The position numbers and the translations under genes were made by a program. Shown here piece by piece: positions 1-7,353 of a DNA stretch of 7,734 bases. The stretch lies in NCBI GenBank assembly GCA_023388715.1, contig JAEWFT010000017.1, forward strand, positions 1-7,734, in the 5' to 3' direction. This stretch comes from Pseudomonadota bacterium. GTDB lineage: Bacteria > Pseudomonadota > Gammaproteobacteria > Xanthomonadales > Xanthomonadaceae. How positions within the stretch are numbered: position 1 is the stretch's first letter; every line of letters begins with the position of its first letter. The notes below the pieces were generated by a model that saw only the letters and a program-made list of their open reading frames with translations, did not search any database and was not told where the DNA came from.

Positions 1-173
1 AGAAGGTGATCAAGGCGCTCGACGCCCACGACGCCGCCGCCGCCAACGAAGCCTTCACCGCCGCGCAGCCGCTGCTGGACCGCTTCGCCGCGCGTGGCCT
101 GATCCACAAGAACAAGGCAGCGCGCCACAAGGCCCGCCTGACCGCGCGCATCAAGGCGCTGCAAGCCGCCTGA
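1..173 (+). CDS. rpsT: 30S ribosomal protein S20, C-terminal part (5' end outside window)
   Basis: S20 is a small primary-binding protein of the 30S subunit that contacts 16S rRNA. The visible part is 56 residues in the frame that begins at base 3, ending with TGA at 171-173. The family is about 86-90 residues, so roughly the last two thirds are present. The basic, alanine-rich helical end with the run LIHKNKAARHKARL is the S20 hallmark, and the protein then closes with IKALQAA as expected for the family. A hairpin terminator follows 23 bases after the stop, so the gene is probably last in its transcript. It converges on obgE. The start, RBS and promoter lie outside the window, so nothing can be said about regulation. 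The identification rests on motif recognition and is firm despite the truncation. Confidence 0.95.
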   Translation, partial: KVIKALDAHDAAAANEAFTAAQPLLDRFAARGLIHKNKAARHKARLTARIKALQAA

Positions 174-196
174 TCCAGGGCGCGCGGCTGCCGACG

Positions 197-221
197 AAAA
201 CCCGGCCTTGGCCGGGTTTTT
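197..221. terminator. Bidirectional intrinsic terminator between rpsT and obgE
   Basis: A perfect stem CCCGGCC/GGCCGGG (201-207 with 210-216) is flanked by AAAA (197-200) and TTTT (217-220), which can extend the stem. On the + strand it is followed by TTTTTGTTT, which would end rpsT. Read on the - strand it is followed by TTTTC, which would end obgE, whose stop lies 28 bases upstream. The position between two convergent genes and the T-tract on both strands make a two-way rho-independent terminator very likely. Confidence 0.9.
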
Positions 222-249
222 GTTTGCCCGCGAAAACCGGTGGCGCCGC

Positions 250-1326
250 TCAGGTGGCATCGACGCCCCGCGCCTGCGCCTCGGCCCTGGCCTCCAGCTC
301 TTCCTCGCGCAGGCGGTCGAAGAACGCCTGCGCCGCCAACATGATCGGCCAGGTCCCCTCGCGACCGAGGGCGGACACCAGGAACCACGGGCCCTGCCAG
401 CCAAGCTCGGCGACGATGTTCGCGGCGGCCTCGCGCGCCTCGTCCTCGAACATCAGGTCGGCCTTGTTCATCACCAGCCAGCGCGGCTTCTCCAGCATCG
501 CCGGATCGTACTTGCGCAGCTCGGCCTCGATCGCGCGGACCTGGTCGGCGGGGGTCACGGCGCTGCCGTCGTAGTCGAGCGGGGCGATGTCGACCAGGTG
601 CAGCAGCAGGCGCGTGCGCTGGACATGGCGCAGGAACACGCTGCCAAGGCCCGCGCCGTCGGCCGCGCCCTCGATCAGGCCGGGGATGTCGGCGATCACG
701 AAGCTGCGGCCCGGCTCGACGCTGACAACGCCGAGGTTGGGATACAGCGTGGTGAACGGATAGTCGGCCACCTTCGGAGTGGCGGCGGACACCGCGCGGA
801 TGAAGGTGCTCTTGCCCGCGTTGGGGAAGCCGAGCAGTCCGACGTCGGCCAGCAGCTTGAGCTCCAGGCGCAGCACGCGCTGCTCGCCCTCGGCGCCCGG
901 CGTCGCACGCCGCGGCGCGCGGGTGACCGAGCTCTTGAAGTGCATGTTGCCAAGGCCGCCCTTGCCGCCCTTGGCCACCAGCAGGCGCTCGCCATGGGTG
1001 GTGAGGTCGCCGATCACCTCGTCGGTCTCGACGTTGTGGACCACGGTGCCGACGGGCACCGTGATCAGGATGTCCTCGCCGGCCTTGCCATACATCTGGC
1101 GGCCCATGCCGTTCTCGCCGCGCTGCGCCTTGAACCGGTTCTGGTGGCGAAAGTCGACCAGGGTATTGAGGTTCTCGTCGGCCTGCAGCCAGACGTCGCC
1201 GCCATTGCCGCCGTCGCCGCCATCCGGCCCGCCGAGCGGGATGAACTTCTCGCGCCGGAAGCCGATGCAACCGTTGCCGCCGTTGCCGGCGATGACCGTG
1301 ATTTCCGCTTCGTCGACGAGCTTCAT
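250..1326 (-). CDS. obgE: Obg-family GTPase ObgE/CgtA, ribosome assembly
   Basis: Essential large-subunit assembly GTPase, also linked in the family to the stringent response and cell cycle; cytoplasmic and ribosome-bound. The product is 358 residues. Residues 1-158 form the glycine-rich Obg fold (for example GGDGGNGGD at 36-44). The G domain follows: G1 GFPNAGKS (166-173), G2 YPFTT (189-193), G3 DIPG (213-216), G4 NKAD (287-290) and G5 SAL (318-320). The tail after about residue 340 is short and charged, whereas E. coli ObgE (about 390 residues) carries a long acidic tail. The start is the ATG at 1326-1324, because MKLVDEAEI is the conserved family N-terminus; an in-frame extension up to 1380 has no family match and runs nearly to the rpmA terminator. 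No Shine-Dalgarno sequence is visible. The hexamer CACAAT lies 7 bases before ATG, which would fit a leaderless message. The gene follows rplU-rpmA, as in many proteobacteria, but a strong terminator separates them here. Confidence 0.97.
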   Translation of the reverse strand: MKLVDEAEITVIAGNGGNGCIGFRREKFIPLGGPDGGDGGNGGDVWLQADENLNTLVDFRHQNRFKAQRGENGMGRQMYGKAGEDILITVPVGTVVHNVETDEVIGDLTTHGERLLVAKGGKGGLGNMHFKSSVTRAPRRATPGAEGEQRVLRLELKLLADVGLLGFPNAGKSTFIRAVSAATPKVADYPFTTLYPNLGVVSVEPGRSFVIADIPGLIEGAADGAGLGSVFLRHVQRTRLLLHLVDIAPLDYDGSAVTPADQVRAIEAELRKYDPAMLEKPRWLVMNKADLMFEDEAREAAANIVAELGWQGPWFLVSALGREGTWPIMLAAQAFFDRLREEELEARAEAQARGVDAT

Positions 1327-1333
1327 GAGTCGG

Positions 1334-1339
1334 ATTGTG
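1334..1339 (-). promoter_or_regulatory. Possible -10 element of obgE (leaderless start candidate)
   Basis: Read on the - strand, CACAAT matches four of six bases of the -10 consensus, including the key A2 and T6. It ends 7 bases before the obgE ATG, so transcription would begin at or next to the start codon. The AATCCGACTC stretch before ATG has no Shine-Dalgarno match. No good -35 is present (TTCGCC at 19 bases spacing is the best seen). The call rests mainly on the terminator upstream, which implies that obgE needs its own promoter, and on the missing RBS. Confidence 0.35.
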
Positions 1340-1383
1340 CCGTGTTGGGTGGAAGGGCGGCGAAAACGCCGGGCCCGCAAACG

Positions 1384-1409
1384 AAAAGCCCCGCCTGGGC
1401 GGGGCTTTT
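1384..1409 (-). terminator. Intrinsic terminator after rpmA
   Basis: A perfect 8-bp stem GCCCCGCC/GGCGGGGC (1388-1395 with 1398-1405) is flanked by AAAA and TTTT, giving up to 12 paired bases. On the - strand it is followed by TTTTCGTTT. It starts 20 bases after the rpmA stop and lies 57 bases before obgE. It is nearly symmetric and could also act on + strand transcripts, but no + strand gene ends here. It probably ends most rplU-rpmA messages and so limits read-through into obgE. Confidence 0.88.
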
Positions 1410-1429
1410 CGCGATGCCGTCGCGGCGGA

Positions 1430-1693
1430 TTACTCCGCGGCAGTCAGGATGTTGACGGTGCGACGCTTCTTCGGGCCCTTGGTGGTGAACTCCACCTTGC
1501 CGTCGACCAGCGCGAACAGCGTGTGGTCACGGCCGAGGCCGACGCCACTGCCCGGATGGAACTGGGTGCCGCGCTGGCGCACGATGATGTTGCCGGCTTC
1601 GACGGCCTGGCCGCCGTACAGCTTCACGCCCAGGTACTTGGGATTCGAGTCGCGGCCGTTGCGGGTCGAACCACCAGCCTTTTTATGTGCCAT
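1430..1693 (-). CDS. rpmA: 50S ribosomal protein L27
   Basis: L27 sits at the peptidyl-transferase centre of the 50S subunit, where its N-terminus reaches toward the P-site tRNA. The product is 87 residues, a normal length, and begins MAHKKAGGSTRNGRDS, the conserved L27 start. There is no N-terminal prepeptide before AHKK, unlike Firmicutes, whose L27 is cleaved by a dedicated protease. The internal run RQRGTQFHPG (39-48) is also typical. The start ATG at 1693-1691 has a strong Shine-Dalgarno AAGGAG (1707-1702) 8 bases upstream, which overlaps the TAA stop of rplU. The two genes are 12 bases apart and surely co-transcribed and probably translationally coupled. A terminator follows. Confidence 0.98.
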   Translation of the reverse strand: MAHKKAGGSTRNGRDSNPKYLGVKLYGGQAVEAGNIIVRQRGTQFHPGSGVGLGRDHTLFALVDGKVEFTTKGPKKRRTVNILTAAE

Positions 1694-1705
1694 GACTGCG
1701 TCTCC

Positions 1706-2026
1706 TTACTTCTTGTCGCCACCGGCGATGCCGGTGATCTCGATTTCGGTGTAGTGCTGCCGATGGCCCATCTGCTTGCGATGGTGCTTGCGGCGGCGGA
1801 ACTTGACGATGCGGATCTTGTCGGCGCGGCCGTGGCCGACGACCTTGGCGGCAACGGTGGCGCCCTTGAGCGCGTCGCCGAGCTTGATGCCATCGCCATC
1901 GCCAAGCATCAGGATGTTGTCGAACTTGATCTCGCTGCCGGCATCGGCCTCGAGCTTCTCGACGCGGAGCGTTTCACCCTGCATCACGCGGTATTGCTTA
2001 CCGCCGGTGACCAGTACTGCGTACAT
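1706..2026 (-). CDS. rplU: 50S ribosomal protein L21
   Basis: L21 is a 23S rRNA-binding structural protein of the 50S subunit. The product is 106 residues (family about 103) and starts MYAVLVTGGKQYRV, the standard L21 N-terminus. The basic segment KFRRRKHHRKQMGHRQHYTE (residues 75-94) is the conserved rRNA-binding signature near the C-terminus. The ATG at 2026-2024 is preceded by AGAAGGA (2040-2034) with a 7-base gap. It is the first gene of rplU-rpmA. A near-consensus promoter lies at 2144-2115, giving a leader of about 80 bases with two hairpins. The gene is divergent from uvrA. The TAA stop is built into the rpmA Shine-Dalgarno sequence. Confidence 0.98.
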   Translation of the reverse strand: MYAVLVTGGKQYRVMQGETLRVEKLEADAGSEIKFDNILMLGDGDGIKLGDALKGATVAAKVVGHGRADKIRIVKFRRRKHHRKQMGHRQHYTEIEITGIAGGDKK

Positions 2027-2108
2027 GGGAATATCCTTCTTGAACGGGTTCTGTAGTTCTTCTTGTTGCCTTCCTGCGAAGGCCCGGCCGCCATCGGGGG
2101 CGGACAGA
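2027..2108 (-). promoter_or_regulatory. Structured 5' leader of rplU-rpmA mRNA
   Basis: Between the predicted transcription start (about 2108) and the rplU ATG, the - strand can form two hairpins. The first is CCGCC/GGCGG (2103-2099 with 2092-2088, 6-base loop). The second is GCCTTC/GAAGGC (2083-2078 with 2073-2068, 4-base loop). A purine-rich unpaired stretch with the Shine-Dalgarno AGAAGGA (2040-2034) follows. Autogenous control by L21 or L27 is possible but is only an inference; I do not recognise this as a named leader family. Confidence 0.45.
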
Positions 2109-2114
2109 AGCGGA

Positions 2115-2144
2115 ATTGTAGGGGATTCAGCGAGTTAGGGTCAA
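2115..2144 (-). promoter_or_regulatory. Sigma-70 promoter of rplU-rpmA
   Basis: On the - strand, TTGACC (2144-2139) and TACAAT (2120-2115) each match five of six consensus bases and are spaced by 18 bases. This is the strongest promoter in the window, as expected for ribosomal protein genes. Predicted start of transcription is near 2108. Confidence 0.85.
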
Positions 2145-2249
2145 CTGCCGGCAACCGCGCGATTCAGCGGTGCGGGCCCTGACACGCATACGGCGCATTC
2201 CCCGTTCGTCCGCTGCAACGGCGCCCGTGCAGGCTGGGAATCCGGCGAA

Positions 2250-2278
2250 TTGTCCCCAGATCGGGGGTTCGCTAGTCT
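2250..2278 (+). promoter_or_regulatory. Probable uvrA promoter with dyad in the spacer
   Basis: TTGTCC (2250-2255, four of six -35 bases) and TAGTCT (2273-2278, with the key T1, A2 and T6 of the -10) are spaced by exactly 17 bases. Start of transcription would be near 2285, giving a leader of about 45 bases. The inverted repeat CCCC-AGATC-GGGG (2254-2266) sits across the -35 end and the spacer and could be an operator. No E. coli-type LexA box (CTG-N10-CAG) and no TTAGTA/TACTAA-type box are seen in 2145-2329. The rest of that stretch, between the rplU promoter and 2249, holds no feature I can support. Confidence 0.55.
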
Positions 2279-2318
2279 GCCCGATTGGCCGCCGCGCGCG
2301 CCGGCCACCCCACCCCGC

Positions 2319-2322
2319 AGGA
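2319..2322 (+). promoter_or_regulatory. Ribosome binding site deciding the uvrA start
   Basis: AGGA ends 7 bases before the ATG at 2330. It supports that start over an in-frame TTG at 2285, which coincides with the predicted transcription start and would add 15 residues unlike the family. Confidence 0.65.
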
Positions 2323-2329
2323 TCCCCAC

Positions 2330-5220
<2,891 letters not shown>

Positions 5221-5224
<4 letters not shown>

Positions 5225-5625
5225 GCATTCCCTTCCGTACCCCGGTGCCGCTGCGCTGGAGCGACCTCGACGCCTTCAACCATGTCAACAACGCGCGCTA
5301 CCTGACCTTCATCGAGCAGGCGCGCATCGAGTGGTTCGAATCGCTGGAGGAGCCATGGATCACGCAGGACGCGGCACCGGTGATCGCGTCGGCGACCCTG
5401 CACTTCCGCCGCCCGATCGAATACCCGGCGAGCATCTTCGTCGAGCTGTTCTGCGAGAAGCTGGGCAACAGCAGCGTGACCATCGGCCACCGGATCGTTG
5501 CCGGCGATGGCACGGTGCACTGCGATGGCAGCGTGGTCGCCGTGTGGGTGGACCGCCGCAGCGGCAAGCCGACGCCGTTGCCGGACGGCGTCCGCAGCGC
5601 GTCGCAGCGGCTGCTGCAGGGCTGA
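5221..5625 (+). CDS. Acyl-CoA thioesterase, 4HBT/YbgC-FadM hotdog family
   Basis: Hotdog-fold enzymes of this family hydrolyse acyl-CoA thioesters to free acid and CoA. The product is 134 residues, typical of a single-domain 4-hydroxybenzoyl-CoA thioesterase-like protein. The signature lies at residues 15-27, D-x-D-x-x-x-HVNNARY, with Asp17 as the expected catalytic nucleophile or base. The long hydrophobic helix after it and the later strand region HFRRPIEYP (61-69) fit the fold. There is no signal peptide, so it is cytoplasmic. The ATG overlaps the uvrA stop (ATGA, 5221-5224) and the only upstream purine run is a weak AGGG about 12 bases away, so translation is probably coupled to uvrA. The substrate (short, branched, long-chain or aromatic acyl-CoA) cannot be told from sequence; FadM-like or YbgC-like roles are both possible. 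A hairpin follows. Confidence 0.88.
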
Positions 5626-5629
5626 CGGT

Positions 5630-5654
5630 AGCGGGAGGGTCATATCCTCCCGCT
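5630..5654. terminator. Hairpin between convergent genes, possible terminator without T-tract
   Basis: A perfect 9-bp stem AGCGGGAGG/CCTCCCGCT (5630-5638 with 5646-5654) with the 7-base loop GTCATAT lies 4 bases after the thioesterase stop and 19 bases after the copper chaperone stop on the other strand. Neither side has a T-tract, so it is not a classical intrinsic terminator. It may act as a 3'-end stabiliser or a T-tract-less terminator for both genes. Confidence 0.5.
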
Positions 5655-5673
5655 GACCTCAGGAGTGCCGGGC

Positions 5674-6105
5674 TCAGGGCGCCGGCTTGCGTGCCTCGAA
5701 CTCGCCGATCAGCTCGCGCCCATCCTTCAGCTTGAACACCACCGCGACCCGGCTTCCGGGCTTGAGCGTGGCCTTCGGCTGCATCAGCATCAGGTGCAGG
5801 CCGCCCGGCTGCAGCACCGCCGCCCCGTCCGGCGCGATCCGCAGCTCCGGGATCTCGCGCATGCGGTTGACGCCATCCACCACCTTTGACTCGTGCAGTT
5901 CCACGCTGCCATAGGCCGGGCTGCTGGCGGAGACGACGGTGGCCGGCATCGCGCAGGCGTTGTCGATGCGCCCGAATCCGGCCTGCATCGGCATGCCGCC
6001 GGGCATCAGGCGGATCCAGCCGTCCTTGACCTGGGGCGCGCAGTCACGCGCGCAGGCGGCCATCGGCAGGCACAGCAACACGAGCAGGGCGGTCAGTCTG
6101 TTCAT
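5674..6105 (-). CDS. Periplasmic copper chaperone, PCuAC family (DUF461)
   Basis: PCuAC proteins bind Cu(I) in the periplasm and help deliver it to the CuA or CuB site of cytochrome oxidase. The product is 143 residues. Residues 1-19 form a signal peptide: positive NR, hydrophobic core to residue 13, then A17-C18-A19 as a type I cleavage site. C18 after MAA could instead be a weak lipobox. The family copper motif H-x10-M-x21-H-x-M is complete: H71, M82, H104, M106. The start is the ATG at 6105-6103; a longer in-frame reading would run antisense through the isomerase gene and is not credible. No clear Shine-Dalgarno is seen, and TATCAT lies 6 bases before ATG, so the message may be leaderless. 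The gene stands alone here, without a visible sco or cox gene, and is divergent from the isomerase gene. Confidence 0.93.
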   Translation of the reverse strand: MNRLTALLVLLCLPMAACARDCAPQVKDGWIRLMPGGMPMQAGFGRIDNACAMPATVVSASSPAYGSVELHESKVVDGVNRMREIPELRIAPDGAAVLQPGGLHLMLMQPKATLKPGSRVAVVFKLKDGRELIGEFEARKPAP

Positions 6106-6110
6106 GCGCC

Positions 6111-6117
6111 TATGATA
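6111..6117. promoter_or_regulatory. Shared bidirectional -10 element between copper chaperone and isomerase genes
   Basis: TATGATA lies within the near-palindrome CTATGATAG (6110-6118). Read forward it gives TATGAT (6111-6116); read backward it gives TATCAT (6117-6112). Both match five of six -10 bases. Forward transcription would start near 6123 and give the isomerase gene a leader of about 22 bases with an RBS. Backward transcription would start about at the chaperone ATG (6105). No good -35 is seen on either side. The 39-base gap leaves little room for two separate promoters. Confidence 0.6.
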
Positions 6118-6144
6118 GCGCCCATACGCCACAGGATCGTCCCG

Positions 6145-6903
6145 ATGCCCATGATCGAAACCGCCGTCGAAGGTGACATCCACACCCTGCGCCTGGCGCG
6201 CCCGCCGGTGAATGCGCTGGACCCTTCCCTGTGCGATGGCATCGTCGATGCGCTGAACGCGGCGGTCGCCGCCGGCGCGCGCGGGATCGTGCTGGCAGGC
6301 GGGCAGAAGGTGTTCTCTGCCGGGCTCGACGTGCCGCACCTGCTCTCGCTGGGCGATGACCAGGAGGCCCTGACCGACGCCTGGACCCGATTCTTCCGCG
6401 CCGCGCAGGCGCTGGCTGCCGCGCCGGTCCCGGTTGTCGCTGCGCTGGCCGGGCATGCGCCCGCGGGCGGCTGCGTGCTGGCGCTGTGCTGCGACTACCG
6501 CATCATGGCCGAAGGGCCTTCGCGGATCGGGCTCAACGAAACCCAGGTCGGGCTGGTGGCGCCCGAGGGGATCCAGGCGTTGCTGGCGCGCGTGGTCGGT
6601 CCGCATCGGGCCGAACGCCTGCTGGTGGCGGGCGCGATGGTGGACGCTGCCGAGGCCCTGCGGATCGGGCTGGTCGACGAACTGGCGGCGGTCGAGGCGG
6701 TGGAAACCCGCGCGCGCCTGTGGCTGGAGGAACTGCTGCAGCTGCCGCGCGAGCCGATGCTCGCCACCCGCGCCATCGCGCGCCGCGGCATTGCCGATGC
6801 CCTTGCCCCCGAGCGCATCGACCTGCCCGCCTTCGTCGGCCGCTGGACGCACCCGGACACCCAGGCCGGCCTGCGCGCGATGCTGGCGCGGATCGGCAAG
6901 TAG
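6145..6903 (+). CDS. Crotonase-family delta3,delta2-enoyl-CoA isomerase (ECI1-like)
   Basis: Such enzymes move a double bond from position 3 to 2 of enoyl-CoA so that unsaturated fatty acids can enter beta-oxidation; cytoplasmic here. The product is 252 residues. Oxyanion-hole segments are VFSAGLD (56-62, A59) and APAGGC (105-110, G108). The position of the first catalytic Glu of enoyl-CoA hydratase (Glu144 in rat) is Val111, while the second Glu is kept as Glu132 in IGLNETQVG (128-136). That pattern, with CDYRIMA before it, is very like mitochondrial ECI1 as I recall its sequence, so isomerase is preferred over hydratase. The start ATG at 6145 has AGGA (6133-6136) 8 bases upstream; a second ATG at 6151 is less well spaced. 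The gene is divergent from the copper chaperone gene and ends 21 bases from arsC, convergent, with no terminator between them. A broader crotonase role cannot be excluded. Confidence 0.88.
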   Translation: MPMIETAVEGDIHTLRLARPPVNALDPSLCDGIVDALNAAVAAGARGIVLAGGQKVFSAGLDVPHLLSLGDDQEALTDAWTRFFRAAQALAAAPVPVVAALAGHAPAGGCVLALCCDYRIMAEGPSRIGLNETQVGLVAPEGIQALLARVVGPHRAERLLVAGAMVDAAEALRIGLVDELAAVEAVETRARLWLEELLQLPREPMLATRAIARRGIADALAPERIDLPAFVGRWTHPDTQAGLRAMLARIGK

Positions 6904-6924
6904 CCGCGCGCGGGAGTCAGTCGC

Positions 6925-7353
6925 TCAGCGCACGCGGCGCCCGCTGGCGTCGATCACCACTTCGCCATCCTCTCGGGTGAACGGTCGGTCGCAGGGCGGG
7001 AGCAGGTCCAGAACCACCGACGAGTCCGGACGGCATAGCCGCACGCCCAGGGGCGAGAACACGAACGGGCGATTGATCAGGACCGGGGTGGCGACCATGG
7101 CGTCCAGCAGGACATCGTCGCCGAGCGTCGGATCATCCAGACCCTGCGCGAGGTATTCCGGCTGCTTGCTGCGGATGGCGTCGCGCACCTGCAGCCCGGC
7201 ATCCGCGATCGCCCGGCGCAGGCGTTCGCGGTCAGGCGGGTTGGCGAGGTAGTCGACAATGGTGGGCTCGACGCCGCAGTGGCGGATCAGCGCCAGCGCA
7301 TTGCGCGAGGTGCCGCAGCGGGGGTTGTGCCAGATCTCGAGTTCCATGCTCAT
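6925..7353 (-). CDS. arsC: Arsenate reductase, glutaredoxin-coupled ArsC type
   Basis: ArsC reduces arsenate to arsenite with electrons from glutathione and glutaredoxin. The product is 142 residues, close to the 141 of plasmid R773 ArsC. The active site HNPRCGTSRN (9-18) has catalytic Cys13, and the three arginines that bind the anion in R773 (60, 94, 107) appear as Arg61, Arg95 (INRP) and Arg108 (LCRP). The C-terminal FTREDGEVVID region is also kept, so this is the ArsC branch and not the shorter Spx/YffB relatives. The ATG at 7353-7351 overlaps the stop of the upstream sulfurtransferase (ATGA) and has GGAG (7364-7361) 7 bases before it; a second ATG at 7347 is less likely. No arsR or arsenite pump gene is visible. 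It converges on the isomerase gene with a 21-base gap. Confidence 0.95.
   Translation of the reverse strand: MSMELEIWHNPRCGTSRNALALIRHCGVEPTIVDYLANPPDRERLRRAIADAGLQVRDAIRSKQPEYLAQGLDDPTLGDDVLLDAMVATPVLINRPFVFSPLGVRLCRPDSSVVLDLLPPCDRPFTREDGEVVIDASGRRVR

Noticed and set aside
208..1455. A 415-residue open frame on the + strand opposite obgE
   Set aside because: It begins inside the rpsT/obgE terminator, crosses the obgE/rpmA terminator and has no recognisable domain; obgE on the other strand explains the open frame.
779..2056. A 425-residue open frame on the + strand opposite obgE, rpmA and rplU
   Set aside because: It crosses three intact genes and two intergenic gaps on the other strand, and has low-complexity Arg/Ser/Pro/Ala composition.
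5893..6144. N-terminal extension of the isomerase reading frame
   Set aside because: It lies antisense to the copper chaperone gene and crosses the divergent promoter; the crotonase domain begins right after the ATG at 6145, which has an RBS.
6106..6852. N-terminal extension of the copper chaperone reading frame
   Set aside because: It is antisense to the isomerase gene, and the signal peptide begins at the ATG at 6105.
6904..6913. Short palindrome CCGCGCGCGG between the isomerase gene and arsC
   Set aside because: It has no loop, T-tract or room for a proper hairpin; likely a chance result of high GC.
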